Positions 32,571 through 44,030 of a stretch of 64,000 nucleotides of DNA are shown here, one piece after another. Made by a program: the position numbers and the translations under genes. This stretch comes from Massilia psychrophila (lineage in GTDB: Bacteria; Pseudomonadota; Gammaproteobacteria; Burkholderiales; Burkholderiaceae_D): positions 1-64,000 of the forward strand of contig NZ_PDOB01000020.1 in the NCBI RefSeq assembly GCF_002760665.1, read 5' to 3'. The stretch's first letter is position 1. Every line of letters begins with the position of its first letter. The notes beneath the pieces were generated by a model, which saw only the letters and a list, made by a program, of their open reading frames with translations, was not told the DNA's origin and did no database searches.

Positions 32571-34463
32571 GTGCCGACTGAATCCACCGTTGCCGACCCC
32601 TTGAGCGTGCCTATCGGCGGGCTCGACGCATTGGGGCTGGCGCACTGCATCGTGCAGCGGCGTGACGGCGTGTACGCCGATCCAACCCCGTTCGGCAAGA
32701 CCTTCCTCGCCGCCTTCGCCCATGTCCTCCACGGCAATTTCTACTTTGCCGATATCGACTACCCGCTGGTGACCAAGGCGCTGTACGATTGCGGCCCGGG
32801 TTCGTCGGCTCCACCATCGCGCGGTGCACCGATGCTGCGCATTGCCTCGCGCGTCGCGCCGTTCGATCCGGCCCGGCGCGCCTTGTACAAGGCGGTCAGG
32901 ATCAGCGAGGGCAGGGCCGAGTACTATTTTGAACCGGTCTTCCAGGCCGACCCTGGCGACCCCGGCGCAGCGGGGCAGCTGGCCATGCTCGACGTCGACG
33001 AATTCATTGCCGACGTATGGCAGAAGGGGATCCGCTTCGGTATCGACGTGGATGCCGTGCGCGCGGCGATCGCCCAAGGCAAGGCCGGGCGCATCATCAT
33101 CGCGCGCCGGCAGGACGCCGTCGCCGGGGTCGATGCCCGGTTCGTCGAGGTGTCCGACGGCATCCACCGCAGCGACGCGCCGCGCCAGATGGCCAATGGC
33201 AAGCTGGACCTGATGGCCTTCCAGAACCGGTTCCCGCAGATCCTGGCAAACGTCAAGCTGCTCAGGAAGGAGCCACGCTCGCTTGGCGCGGCCGGCTTCG
33301 AGCTGTCCGGCATGCCGATCGAACCTGCCGTGCCGATCGATGTCGACATGACGCCGATGGCCGGACCCGGCACCGCCATCGAGCATACCGCGGGCGGCGA
33401 ATTCCTGGTGTCGCGCCAGGGCGGCTTCCTCAACGTCGATGTCCACAGCGGGAAGATTTCGGTGGATGCCAAGATCGTCAGCCGCGACGGTGTGTCGTCC
33501 CGCACCACCGGCAACCTGCAGCTTACCGGCGACTACGAAGAGTTCGGCGAGGTCCAGGAAAAGCGCGTGATCGAAGGCGAAGGCATCACGATCCATGCCG
33601 ACGTCTTCGGCCATGTCGTCTCGCGCGGCGGCACCGTGCTGTTGAACCGCAACCTGGTCGGCGGCGCCGCCCACAACGCGCGCGGCGACATCCGCATCAA
33701 TGGCATCGCGTCGAGCGCGATAATCCAGGCCGTCTGCGGCAACGTGGTATTGACGCGCGCCGAGAATTGCATCATCTCCGGCACCAGGGTGACGGTCGAA
33801 CACGCGGTCAATTGCGACATCATGGCCGACGAAGTGAACGTGAAGCAGGCCGAAGGCTGCGCCATCGCCGGACGCTGCGTCACCATCGAGCTCGCGGGTC
33901 CGCGCAAGCAAAACGACATGGTGGTCTACGCGCTACGCCCGGACAGCGCGCGGATCGAAGAAGTGCTGGCGCTGATGACGGCGCGGGTCGGCGAATTGAA
34001 AGCGCTGGCGGCGCAGCGCAAGGCCGGGATGGAGCAGTTGACGAGTGAGCCCGAGGTGCGCAGGTACGTCTCGTTGGCCTCGAAAGTGCGCAAGAAGGAG
34101 CTGATCCTGGCGCCTGAACAGCTGTCGCAGTTCCAGACGTTGGCACTGGCGGTGGGGCCGGCGTTGAAAGCGATCGCCAAGGCGTCGGCGGGCGTCAAGG
34201 CGGCCGAAATCGAGCAGCACGCCGGCCAGCAGCTGATCGCGCAGCTTGAACGGCAGCGTCTGGACACCGACGGCGTCAGCCGCGTCGTGGTGAGGATGCT
34301 GAACGGCGATACCGTCGTGCGCACGATGACCTTCAACCCTGACGGCAGCAGCACTTACGACATCCCCGCCAAGGACATCAGGACGCGCCTGCGCGCCGGC
34401 GCGGCCGGCGGCGAGCTGATTTTTTCCGGTAGCGTAGGGGCGGTGGACTGGGTCAGCGAATAG
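32571..34463 (+). CDS. FapA-like (DUF342) protein
   Basis: 630 aa from GTG 32571, with GGAG upstream. The N-terminal region (~1-200) is variable. The DUF342/FapA core (~250-450) is a beta-helix with repeated 'V-x-G-x-V' turns: 'VHSGKISVDAKIVSRDGVSSRTTGNLQLTGDY' order, 'ITIHADVFGHVVSRGGTVLL', 'RGDIRINGIASSAII'. A coiled coil and a C-terminal domain follow. In Vibrio and Shewanella, FapA affects polar flagellar assembly and is linked to cell polarity. This copy is an orphan between a secreted protein and arfB, but cheW and HDOD genes are near. The role here is inferred only. Confidence 0.85.
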   Translation: MPTESTVADPLSVPIGGLDALGLAHCIVQRRDGVYADPTPFGKTFLAAFAHVLHGNFYFADIDYPLVTKALYDCGPGSSAPPSRGAPMLRIASRVAPFDPARRALYKAVRISEGRAEYYFEPVFQADPGDPGAAGQLAMLDVDEFIADVWQKGIRFGIDVDAVRAAIAQGKAGRIIIARRQDAVAGVDARFVEVSDGIHRSDAPRQMANGKLDLMAFQNRFPQILANVKLLRKEPRSLGAAGFELSGMPIEPAVPIDVDMTPMAGPGTAIEHTAGGEFLVSRQGGFLNVDVHSGKISVDAKIVSRDGVSSRTTGNLQLTGDYEEFGEVQEKRVIEGEGITIHADVFGHVVSRGGTVLLNRNLVGGAAHNARGDIRINGIASSAIIQAVCGNVVLTRAENCIISGTRVTVEHAVNCDIMADEVNVKQAEGCAIAGRCVTIELAGPRKQNDMVVYALRPDSARIEEVLALMTARVGELKALAAQRKAGMEQLTSEPEVRRYVSLASKVRKKELILAPEQLSQFQTLALAVGPALKAIAKASAGVKAAEIEQHAGQQLIAQLERQRLDTDGVSRVVVRMLNGDTVVRTMTFNPDGSSTYDIPAKDIRTRLRAGAAGGELIFSGSVGAVDWVSE

Positions 34464-34464
34464 G

Positions 34465-34491
34465 GTCGTCTCTGCCAATGGCAGAGACGAC
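34465..34491. terminator. perfect 12-bp hairpin between convergent genes
   Basis: GTCGTCTCTGCC and its exact complement are separated by a 3-base loop (AAT), starting two bases after the FapA-like stop. There is no T run, so it is either a Rho-assisted stop or a shared bidirectional terminator with arfB. Confidence 0.6.
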
Positions 34492-34501
34492 GGCGCGCGG
34501 C

Positions 34502-34900
34502 CTACTCGCTTACCTTTCCCCTCATCGCCTTGGTCTGGCCGCTGCGGGCTTTCGAATCGAGGCGCTTGCGCTGCGAACTGCGGGTCGGTTTGGTGGCGCG
34601 GCGCTGCGCCGGCAGCACGGCGACGCTGTCGACCAGCTCCTGCAGGCGCCGCAGCGCTTCTTCCTTGTTCTGTTCCAGGCTGCGCGACTGCTGCGCCTTC
34701 ATCACCACCACGCCGTTTTGCGTAATGCGCCCGTCCGGCAGCGCCAGCAGGCGCTCTTTGATCGGGTCGGGCAGCGACGAGGCGCCAATGTCGAAGCGCA
34801 GGTGTACCGCGCACGATACCTTGTTGACGTTCTGACCGCCCGGGCCCTGGGCGCGGATCGCACTCATTGCCACTTCGTCGGGATTGATTTGCGCGTCCAT
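34502..34900 (-). CDS. arfB: alternative ribosome-rescue factor ArfB (YaeJ)
   Basis: 132 aa from ATG 34900; the longer frame to 35023 overlaps the upstream gene without homology. The class I release-factor GGQ motif is at residues 21-23 ('RAQGPGGQNVNKV'). The C-terminal tail is strongly basic ('QRKRLDSKARSGQTKAMRGK'). ArfB inserts this tail into the empty mRNA channel of stalled ribosomes and hydrolyses the peptidyl-tRNA. It follows the HDOD gene by 22 bases on the same strand. Confidence 0.95.
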   Translation of the reverse strand: MDAQINPDEVAMSAIRAQGPGGQNVNKVSCAVHLRFDIGASSLPDPIKERLLALPDGRITQNGVVVMKAQQSRSLEQNKEEALRRLQELVDSVAVLPAQRRATKPTRSSQRKRLDSKARSGQTKAMRGKVSE

Positions 34901-34922
34901 TCTCAATTGCTGCCTTGTGCCG

Positions 34923-35978
34923 TCAGCTTGCGGCGCCGGCGTCGCCAGGCGCCGCCAGGCCAACCGCATCGATCGCCCGCAGCGAGCGGTAAGCCTCGGC
35001 GGCGGACGGCGGCAGGCCGCCAAACAGTGCCGGATCGCCGAACGGCGCGCGCTGGTTTTCGACCAGGATGCGCACCTTGCCCATATAGTCCGTCAACGTC
35101 AGCAGGCGGCCGAGCGGCGAAACGATGGCGCCTTTCTGCATGCCGGCCTGCTCGCCGATGGCGTTGACGACGCTGGCGGGAAAATTCCACTCGCGCCCGA
35201 TGCTGCAGGTAAGGATGCGCGCATCGCGCACCAGGCCGGCGCAGAACATTTCGGAGCCGAGATGCTTGTCGCCTTTTGCCATCTGGTCCATGATGCGCAG
35301 CGAAACGATCAGGCCGACATGTTGCACCAGGCCGGCGAGGAAGGCTTCGAACGGATCGATCCCCAGCGCCTCGGCCAGCGCGCGGTTGGCTTGGGCGCAG
35401 CGTTCCGAATGGTCCCAGATGCGCGGCGCCAGGGTACGCGTGAAATGGCCCGAGTTCAGGTCGATGATGGGACGGAACGCAACGCTGGTAATCAGGTGGC
35501 GCAAACCTTCCTGGCCGATCAGCATGACCGCATGGTCGACGCTGGAGATCGCGCCGTTGCCGTTGAGCGAGCTGTTGGCGGCGCGGATCACGGTCGCCAC
35601 CAGCACCACGTCGCTGGAAATCGTGCGCGCCAGCTGGGCGCCGGAGAAATTATCGCGGCGCAGGCTTTGCAGCAGTTGTGGAATCATGCCTGGCATGCGG
35701 CGCACCAGCGCGGAGCCGGACTGCTGCGAATTGAGGATGGCGGCCAGCGCGTCGAGTACCTGGACTTCCTGGGCGTTGGTGTCGAACTCCGATTCGCCTT
35801 CGATGTCGAACATCCAATGGTGATAGAGGCGGTTGACCAGGTCGAGCTGGTCGAAGGGCATGGCCGGCGGCGTCGCTACGGCCGGCTTTGCTGACGCCGA
35901 CCTTGCCGCGGGTAACGCAAGCGCACTGGCGCCGGCGCGTGCCGGCCCCGAAAACAATCGCCGCAACCATTGGTACAT
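34923..35978 (-). CDS. HDOD-domain protein
   Basis: 351 aa from ATG 35978, with AAGGATGG upstream; the 12 preceding codons lack a ribosome site. A Pro/Ala linker (~15-45) leads into a helical region. The HDOD domain (~95-300) is recognised by 'MIPQLLQSLRRDNFSGAQLARTISSD' order, 'VVLVATVIRAANSS', 'SVDHAVMLIGQEGLRHL' and 'LAGLVQHVGLIVSLRIMD'. HDOD proteins are HD-superfamily relatives that usually lack the full metal site and act in signalling, often with cyclic-di-GMP or chemotaxis circuits. No GGDEF or EAL is fused. It is divergent from cheW. Confidence 0.9.
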   Translation of the reverse strand: MYQWLRRLFSGPARAGASALALPAARSASAKPAVATPPAMPFDQLDLVNRLYHHWMFDIEGESEFDTNAQEVQVLDALAAILNSQQSGSALVRRMPGMIPQLLQSLRRDNFSGAQLARTISSDVVLVATVIRAANSSLNGNGAISSVDHAVMLIGQEGLRHLITSVAFRPIIDLNSGHFTRTLAPRIWDHSERCAQANRALAEALGIDPFEAFLAGLVQHVGLIVSLRIMDQMAKGDKHLGSEMFCAGLVRDARILTCSIGREWNFPASVVNAIGEQAGMQKGAIVSPLGRLLTLTDYMGKVRILVENQRAPFGDPALFGGLPPSAAEAYRSLRAIDAVGLAAPGDAGAAS

Positions 35979-36179
35979 GTTCCATCCTTCGTTATGCGCA
36001 ACGTGAGCTACCAATGTTGGCTCCCAGGCATCGCATCAGCATTGTAAAGCGTTCCGGTGAGGGCGCGACCATTTCATACCAACGGGAAATGTTGAGTATA
36101 GTCAACTAAGACAATCGGTTTTGGTTTTACGATAGGACTTCGTTGCATCGCCGCTCCTCGCAAAGTCGAAAGGATCACC

Positions 36180-36668
36180 ATGACCGTTACCGAAACCCGC
36201 GTTCCCGGCAAGGGCCAGACGCAATTTCTCAGCTTTCAGCTTGGTGGCCTGGAGTACGGACTCGATATCAGCAAGGTCAAGGAGCTGCGGATGCTTAATT
36301 CGCTCGAGCGCTTCGCCTCGGAAGGTGAAATCATCAGCGGGGTGGCGGTATCGCGCGGCGTGATCATGCCGATCGTCGACATGCGGGTGGCCATGTCATG
36401 GCACTCGAGCACGCACGCTGCGCACACCGACGTCATCATCTTGCAGCTGTCGAACTGCGTCATGGGAATGGTGGTCGATGGCGTCACCGACGTCGTCAAC
36501 CTCGACGACGACCAGATCCGTCCGATCCCGCGCAGCGATGGCGAAGGCAGGGTCGATTACCTGCTTGGCCTCGGCCACTGCAACGGCCGGCGCCTGATCC
36601 TGATCGATATCGACAGGCTGATGTCGATCCAGCGCGTGGCAATCCAGGGGACGCAGCAGGCGGCGTGA
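36180..36668 (+). CDS. cheW: chemotaxis coupling protein CheW
   Basis: 162 aa, with AAAGGATCACC before ATG. The CheW fold is clear: 'TQFLSFQLGGLEYGLDISKVKELR', 'GVAVSRGVIMPIVDMRVAM', 'VIILQLSNCVMGMVVDGVTDVVNL' order and 'LLGLGHCNGRRLILIDIDRLM'. CheW bridges chemoreceptors and CheA at the pole. It is isolated from a che operon here, so it may be an accessory adaptor for a specific receptor set. It is the last gene before a convergent ABC-F gene. Confidence 0.93.
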   Translation: MTVTETRVPGKGQTQFLSFQLGGLEYGLDISKVKELRMLNSLERFASEGEIISGVAVSRGVIMPIVDMRVAMSWHSSTHAAHTDVIILQLSNCVMGMVVDGVTDVVNLDDDQIRPIPRSDGEGRVDYLLGLGHCNGRRLILIDIDRLMSIQRVAIQGTQQAA

Positions 36669-36680
36669 TCGCCTCCCGCT

Positions 36681-38678
<1,998 letters not shown>

Positions 38679-38771
38679 GCTGGTCTTTTCAATCTAAGGT
38701 AAATATGAAGCGGGCGGTGCCGCAGGGGTCGGACCCCGGTGTTGATGTTAGGGGTCTGCCCCCTCTTGCGA

Positions 38772-39659
38772 TTACTTTTTTAGCTGCTCAGCCGTCAGCA
38801 AAAACACCATGTCGTCGCCCGCGCTGGTGGTCAGCCACGTCAGGCCGAGGTGGCCGAACGCGGCCTCGGCGTACTCGCGTTCATTGCCGATTTCGACCAT
38901 CAAAATGCCTTCCGGCGTCAGGTAATCGGCCGCGCCGTCGATGATCTTGCGCACCAGGTCCATGCCGTCGGCGCCGCCGTCGAGCGCGATCTGCGGCTCG
39001 CACAGGTATTCCTGGGGCAGCTGGCTCATCGAGTCGGAATTGACATACGGCGGATTGGTGACGATCAGGTCGTACTTCTTGAACGGCACGTTCTGGTACA
39101 GGTCCGACGCGATCGGATTGACGCGGCCTTCCAGTTTGTAATCGCGGATATTGTGTTCGGCGACCGCCAGCGCATCGAGCGAAATGTCGACCGCATCGAC
39201 CAGGCTGTTTTGGAACGCGTCGGCCATCATGATTGCCAGGCAGCCCGATCCGGTGCACAGCTCGAGGATGTTTTCGACCGCGTCCGGATCGATCACCCAT
39301 GGGCTGAACCGTTCCGGCACCAGTTCGGCGATGAACGAGCGCGGAACCAGCACGCGCTCGTCGACGTAGAAGGCGTAGGTGCCGAGCCAGGCTTGGTTGG
39401 TGATGTAGGCGGCCGGCACCCGGTCCACCGCGCGCCGCTCGATCACGGCCAGCACCTGCAGCACTTCCCCGGACAGCAGCCTGGCGTCGAGGAAGGGCTC
39501 GAGCTTGTCGAGCGGGAGTTTGAGCGTGTGCAGGATCAGGTAAGCCGCTTCGTCGAACGCCTCGGCGCTGCCATGGCCGAAGAACAGCTTGGCGTCGTTG
39601 AAACGGCTGACGGCGTAGCGCAGCAGGTCGCGCGGGGTGGTAAATTGAGTCGTGGTCAT
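38772..39659 (-). CDS. prmB: ribosomal protein L3 glutamine N5-methyltransferase PrmB
   Basis: 295 aa. A helical N-terminal domain (~1-85, 'DEAAYLILHTLKLPLDKLEPF') is followed by a Rossmann methyltransferase with SAM motif 'ILELCTGSGCLAIMMADAF'. The catalytic 'VTNPPYV' lies in the glutamine-methylating NPPY loop. 'VLVPRSFIAELVPERF' is the PrmB-type variant of the 'PRxxTE' segment. It methylates Gln150 of L3 in E. coli. It follows dapE by 24 bases on the same strand. Confidence 0.94.
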   Translation of the reverse strand: MTTTQFTTPRDLLRYAVSRFNDAKLFFGHGSAEAFDEAAYLILHTLKLPLDKLEPFLDARLLSGEVLQVLAVIERRAVDRVPAAYITNQAWLGTYAFYVDERVLVPRSFIAELVPERFSPWVIDPDAVENILELCTGSGCLAIMMADAFQNSLVDAVDISLDALAVAEHNIRDYKLEGRVNPIASDLYQNVPFKKYDLIVTNPPYVNSDSMSQLPQEYLCEPQIALDGGADGMDLVRKIIDGAADYLTPEGILMVEIGNEREYAEAAFGHLGLTWLTTSAGDDMVFLLTAEQLKK

Positions 39660-39683
39660 GGCCTGGTTCTCGGTTGGGCGCGC

Positions 39684-40829
39684 TTACGCCAGCAGGTTTT
39701 CCAAGGTGCGGCGGTAGATATTCTTCAGCGGATCGATGAAGCGCACCTCGATATGCTCGTCGATCTTGTGGATGCTGGCGTTCGGAGGGCCGAATTCTAT
39801 CACCTGCGGGCATATCCGCGCTATGAAGCGGCCGTCCGAAGTGCCGCCGGTGGTGGACAATTCGGTGCGAATGCCAGTCTCGGCCAGGATGGCCGCCGAG
39901 ACGGCGCTGGATAACGCGCCGCGCGGCGTCAGGAACGGCAGGCCGGAGAGGGTCCACGCCAGGTCGTAGTCCAGTTCATGGCGATCGAGAATCGCATGGA
40001 CCCGCGCCTGCAGCGATTCGGCCGTGCTGGCGTTCGAAAAGCGGAAATTGAAATCGATCGCCAGTGCACCCGGGATGACGTTGTTGGCGCCGGTGCCGGC
40101 ATGGATGTTCGACATCTGCCAAGACGTCGGCAGGTAATAGTCGGTGCCGCTGTCCCACTGCTCGGCAACCAGTTCAGCCAGCGCCGGCGCCGCCTGGTGA
40201 ATCGGGTTGCGCGCCAGCTGGGGGTAGGCGATGTGGCCCTGGATGCCGTTGACGACGAGGTGGCCGGACAGCGAGCCGCGCCGGCCGTTCTTGATCGTGT
40301 CGCCCAGGGAGTGCACCGAGGTGGGTTCGCCCACCAGGCAGTAATCGATGGTCTCGCCGCGTTGTTCCAGCATGGCGCAGACGACGACGGTGCCATCTTT
40401 GGCCGGGCCTTCCTCGTCGCTGGTAAGCAGGAAAGCGATCGAGCCCTGGTGCGCCGGGTAGGCCGCGATAAATTCTTCGCAGGCGACAAGCATTGCCGCG
40501 ATCGAGGTCTTCATGTCGGCCGCGCCGCGTCCATACAGCTTGCCGTCGCGCCGGGTCGGCACGAACGGCGGTGATTGCCATTGCCCGACCGGCCCGGTCG
40601 GCACCACGTCGGTATGGCCGGCAAAGACGAACAACGGCGGGCGCGTGCCCTTGCGTGCCCACAGATTGGTGACGCCGTTCGAGGCGATGGTCTCGCACGC
40701 GAAGCCGAGCGGGGCGAGCAGTTCGATGAGGCGGCGCTGGCATCCCTTGTCGTCCGGCGTAATCGAGGACAGCGCGATCAGTTGTTCGGCCAGCGCCATG
40801 GTGCGTGACGGCGTAGCGTCCACACTCAT
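39684..40829 (-). CDS. dapE: succinyl-diaminopimelate desuccinylase
   Basis: 381 aa. An M20-family zinc enzyme: '[14 protein letters not shown]' carries the first metal ligand and catalytic Asp, 'GRGAADMKT' the bridging Asp, and '[14 protein letters not shown]' the catalytic Glu pair. The dimerisation insert ('[18 protein letters not shown]') and the final '[16 protein letters not shown]' with the last His ligand follow. It releases succinate from N-succinyl-LL-DAP in lysine and peptidoglycan synthesis. Its ATG overlaps the stop of the YffB-like gene (ATGA, 40826-40829). Confidence 0.97.
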   Translation of the reverse strand: MSVDATPSRTMALAEQLIALSSITPDDKGCQRRLIELLAPLGFACETIASNGVTNLWARKGTRPPLFVFAGHTDVVPTGPVGQWQSPPFVPTRRDGKLYGRGAADMKTSIAAMLVACEEFIAAYPAHQGSIAFLLTSDEEGPAKDGTVVVCAMLEQRGETIDYCLVGEPTSVHSLGDTIKNGRRGSLSGHLVVNGIQGHIAYPQLARNPIHQAAPALAELVAEQWDSGTDYYLPTSWQMSNIHAGTGANNVIPGALAIDFNFRFSNASTAESLQARVHAILDRHELDYDLAWTLSGLPFLTPRGALSSAVSAAILAETGIRTELSTTGGTSDGRFIARICPQVIEFGPPNASIHKIDEHIEVRFIDPLKNIYRRTLENLLA

Positions 40830-41200
40830 GGCTGCGCCTGGCGGCCGAGCAGATCGACGTAGCGCTGCTCCGAAAAACCGACGCTGAGCGTGTCCGCCCG
40901 GGCCAGCACCGGGCGTTTGATCACCGACGGCATTTCCAGCATCAATGCGAGCGCGCTGGCCTTGTCGATGACGGCGGCGCGCCGCTCCTCGGGCAGCTTG
41001 CGCCAGGTGGTGCCCTTGCGATTGACCAGCACTTCCCAGTCCAGTCGTTCCAGCCAGGCGGCGACGGTGGGGCGTTCGAGGCCTTGTTTCTTGAAGTCGT
41101 GGAAGTCCACATCCTGGTTATGCGCGGCAAGCCAGGCGCGGGCCTTTTTGACCGTGTCGCAATTGGGAATGCCGTACAGCGTTGTTTTTATGGTCGACAT
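40826..41200 (-). CDS. ArsC/Spx-family protein (YffB-like)
   Basis: 124 aa from ATG 41200; the upstream 40 codons are a shadow. A thioredoxin-like ArsC fold begins '[18 protein letters not shown]' with a single active-site Cys at residue 14 (C-D-T instead of C-x-x-C). The arsenate-reductase Arg triad is incomplete: '[17 protein letters not shown]' is the YffB-type ending. YffB-like proteins commonly precede dapE in proteobacteria, and their function is unclear (a glutathione-dependent thiol reductase has been proposed). The stop overlaps dapE, implying coupled expression. Confidence 0.92.
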   Translation of the reverse strand: MSTIKTTLYGIPNCDTVKKARAWLAAHNQDVDFHDFKKQGLERPTVAAWLERLDWEVLVNRKGTTWRKLPEERRAAVIDKASALALMLEMPSVIKRPVLARADTLSVGFSEQRYVDLLGRQAQP

Positions 41201-41367
41201 GGAGGGCGCCGCACCAGATGGGCGGACAGGGTCATTGCGGGGAAGGCCGGAGCATAGCATACGCTGACGTGCCGCGGATTGTGGCGCACGATGGGGTGAC
41301 GATTCTGCGACTTTTGCCATTTTGCGCTACTGTGAGGTGGCGATCATCATCCGTTGGAGCAGCGTGT

Positions 41368-43521
41368 ATGGACGAAAATGCAACCTCAACTGCAGCCTCG
41401 CCAGGACTGTCCGATTTCATTCACGCCAACCTCGATACGATACTTGAACATTGGGAGCAGTTCGCGCGCGGCATCCGATCGGCCCACGGCATGAACGCCG
41501 ACACGCTGCGCGACCATGCCGCCGGCGTGCTGACCGCGATAGCCGACGATTTGGAGCATGCACAGACCAGCTTCGAACAAGCGGAAAAATCGAAAGGGCG
41601 TGCGCCGCGCGAGGCGGCCGTGAGCAATGCGGAGCTGCACGGCGCCGACCGGGTCGCCAGGGGATTCAGCGTCAACGACACTGTTTCCGAATTTCGCGCC
41701 CTGCGCGCGAGCGTGCTTCACCTGTGGCGTGAGGCAGAGGGTGCGGCATCGCCCGGCGCCGGCGAACAGCTGATCCGCTTCAACGAGGCGATCGACCAGG
41801 CCCTGACGGAGTCGATGGAGCGCTATGCGGTCGAGAAGGAAGAAACCACGCGCCGCTTCGACACGCTGCTGTCGTCGTCGCCAGACCTGCAATACATCCT
41901 CGCTGTCGACGGCAGCCTGATCTACGCCAACAAGGCCTTCCTGCACCTGTGCGAGCCGTCGGCACAGCTTTTGCCGCGAGATAACATTGCCCGGCGTTGT
42001 CCGACGATCGGCCCGCAGCTCGCGCGCGAATTGCCGCACGTGATCGAAACGCGCGCGCCGTGTTCGGGCGAACTCTCCTGCGCGCAGCTGTCCGGTCCGG
42101 CGCTTACCTATCGCTACGTGCTGATGCCGGTCTTGAACGACGCCGGCCAGGTGGAGTCGATCACGGGGACGGCGCGCAACATCTCCGAATTGCACGCCTC
42201 GCGCGAAGAGATCTACAAAAATGCCTATTACGACAGTTTGACGGAATTGCCGAATCGGCGGCTGTTCCTTGACCGCCTCGAGCAGGACGTCAGGCACGCG
42301 GCCCGGACCGGCAATGCGCTGGCCCTGCTGTTCGTCGATCTCGATTTTTTCAAGGAAGTCAACGACCGCTCGGGGCACGCCGCCGGCGATCTGTTATTGC
42401 AAGAAAGCGCGCGGCGAATCGCCGCATGCGTGCGCGCAACCGACACGGTCGCGCGCATCGGCGGCGACGAATTTACCGTGATCCTCACCGAGGTCAACAA
42501 GCTCTCGCATGTTGAAATCCTGGCCCAGGAGGTGCTCGACGCGCTGGCCAGGCCCTTCAGGATCGACCAGAAGGACGTCCACGTTTCCGGCAGCATTGGC
42601 GTCACGCTGTACCCGCAGGACGCCAGCACCCCCGGCGACCTGGTCCGCAATGCCGACCAGGCAATGTATGTTGCCAAGCAGGCGGGCCGCAACCGCTTCA
42701 GCTTCTTCACAGTCGAAATGCGCGAGTCCGCATGGGTGCGCCTGCAGATGATCGATGAATTGCGGCATGCGCTGGCTAGACAGCAACTGGACGTGTTTTA
42801 CCAGCCGATCGTCGACCTCGACACCGGAGTCATCGTCAAGGCCGAGGCGCTGGTGCGCTGGCACCATCCGCGGCACGGCCTGGTACTGCCGGAGGAATTC
42901 ATCGGGCTTGCCGAGGAAACCGGACTGATCGACGACATCGGCGCCTGGGTGCTGGCGCAGGCGGCGGCGTGCGCGCGCGCGTGGAGTGCCCTGGCCGGTG
43001 CGCCGTTTCAGATCAGCGTCAACAAGTCGCCCGCTGAATTTACCGGCCGGGCCATGATCCAAAGCTGGGACAACGACCTGGCGCTGTTCGAACGCGCGGG
43101 CAAGCAGATTGCTGTCGAGATTACGGAAGGGTTGTTGTTGAATGATACACCCGGCGTCCAGGCAAGACTCGGCCAGCTTGCACAGACCGGCGTGCAGTTT
43201 TCGATCGATGATTTCGGCATCGGCTATTCGTCGATGGCCTACTTGAAGAAATTCAAGGTCGACTTCCTGAAAATCGACCAGTCGTTCGTGAAAGACATCG
43301 CGACGAATCTGAACAGCAGTGTTTTCGCCGAAACGATCGTGCTGATGGCGCACAAGCTTGGCCTCAAGGTGATCGCGGAAGGAATCGAGACGGCCGAGCA
43401 GCGCGATGTCCTCAAGACGATGGGATGCGACTATGCGCAGGGCTTCCTGTTTTCGAAGCCGGTGTCTTCGGCATCCTTCGAGCGCTTGCTTGCTGGCAAT
43501 GGGAACCGGGCGCCAGAGTGA
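41368..43521 (+). CDS. sensor protein with RsbRD-like N-terminus, PAS, GGDEF and EAL domains
   Basis: 717 aa from ATG 41368, with GGAG nine bases upstream. The N-terminal ~170 residues are an all-helical RsbRD/RsbU_N-like sensory domain ('SDFIHANLDTILEHWEQFARGI'). A PAS domain follows ('LLSSSPDLQYILAVDGSLIYANKAFLHLC'). GGDEF has 'DSLTELPNRRLF' and an intact 'RIGGDEFTVIL' signature. EAL has 'KAEALVRWHHP', 'DDFGIGYSSMAYLKKFKVDFLKIDQSF' and 'EGIETAEQ', all consistent with an active phosphodiesterase. Which activity dominates cannot be told from sequence. It turns over cyclic-di-GMP and opens the accessory segment between yffB and pilU. Confidence 0.94.
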   Translation: MDENATSTAASPGLSDFIHANLDTILEHWEQFARGIRSAHGMNADTLRDHAAGVLTAIADDLEHAQTSFEQAEKSKGRAPREAAVSNAELHGADRVARGFSVNDTVSEFRALRASVLHLWREAEGAASPGAGEQLIRFNEAIDQALTESMERYAVEKEETTRRFDTLLSSSPDLQYILAVDGSLIYANKAFLHLCEPSAQLLPRDNIARRCPTIGPQLARELPHVIETRAPCSGELSCAQLSGPALTYRYVLMPVLNDAGQVESITGTARNISELHASREEIYKNAYYDSLTELPNRRLFLDRLEQDVRHAARTGNALALLFVDLDFFKEVNDRSGHAAGDLLLQESARRIAACVRATDTVARIGGDEFTVILTEVNKLSHVEILAQEVLDALARPFRIDQKDVHVSGSIGVTLYPQDASTPGDLVRNADQAMYVAKQAGRNRFSFFTVEMRESAWVRLQMIDELRHALARQQLDVFYQPIVDLDTGVIVKAEALVRWHHPRHGLVLPEEFIGLAEETGLIDDIGAWVLAQAAACARAWSALAGAPFQISVNKSPAEFTGRAMIQSWDNDLALFERAGKQIAVEITEGLLLNDTPGVQARLGQLAQTGVQFSIDDFGIGYSSMAYLKKFKVDFLKIDQSFVKDIATNLNSSVFAETIVLMAHKLGLKVIAEGIETAEQRDVLKTMGCDYAQGFLFSKPVSSASFERLLAGNGNRAPE

Positions 43522-43534
43522 GCGGCGCCGGCCC

Positions 43535-43550
43535 GGCCGCAGCTGCGGCC
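43535..43550. terminator. GC palindrome between convergent genes
   Basis: GGCCGC-AGCT-GCGGCC is a perfect 16-base palindrome located 14 bases after the GGDEF/EAL stop and just before the TIR gene stop. There is no T run. It could help terminate both convergent transcripts. Confidence 0.4.
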
Positions 43551-43556
43551 CTAAGC

Positions 43557-44030
43557 TTAGTTCCCGGCAACTAAGGCCGCTGCCTCGATCCAGCTGTTCA
43601 GATTAGTATAGCCATCGTCCTTGAACCAGTCGTAGACGGGATAGGCGAGCGATCCGCTCCGGGCGGGAACCAAAGCGTCGAGCGGATTGGCGCCGCGCGC
43701 GGTGGTAATGCCTTTGCTGTTTTTAATCTCGTGGATGTAAATACCGAGAACGCCGTTGCCTCGGGCCAGGCTGGCGTTGATTTCATACTCGATCCACTTG
43801 CTTTTGGCAGTATCGATACCGATCAGGACGACTGTGACGGAGGTGTCGCGCAATTGTTCGTCGATCCAGGTTGCGATGACCGAATCGGCTTGCCGCTTCA
43901 CGCCTTCCCACTCGGTCGGCTCGAAAAAGCCGGCAACTGTACGCTCATTGTTGGTCCAGCAATTGCGCACGTTGATGGCCCGCCAGTAATCAGGCTCATG
44001 CCGAAACGAAAAAAATGCCTTGCGCGTCAT
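43557..44030 (-). CDS. orphan TIR-domain protein, ThsB-like (DUF1863)
   Basis: 157 aa from ATG 44030, with AAAGGATGAC upstream. The whole protein is a single TIR-like domain. 'RKAFFSFRHEPDYWRAINVRN' is beta-strand A and helix A of the ThsB/DUF1863 type. 'EWEGVKRQADSVIATWIDEQL' and 'SVTVVLIGIDTAKSKWIEYEI' carry the candidate catalytic glutamate (E83 in W-I-E-Y-E-I). 'GNGVLGIYIHEIKN' follows. In Thoeris defence ThsB senses phage and makes a cyclic ADP-ribose signal that activates ThsA. No ThsA-like (SLOG/Sir2) gene is adjacent. The gene has its own AT-rich upstream region and looks horizontally acquired. The molecular activity is inferred from family only. Confidence 0.85.
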   Translation of the reverse strand: MTRKAFFSFRHEPDYWRAINVRNCWTNNERTVAGFFEPTEWEGVKRQADSVIATWIDEQLRDTSVTVVLIGIDTAKSKWIEYEINASLARGNGVLGIYIHEIKNSKGITTARGANPLDALVPARSGSLAYPVYDWFKDDGYTNLNSWIEAAALVAGN

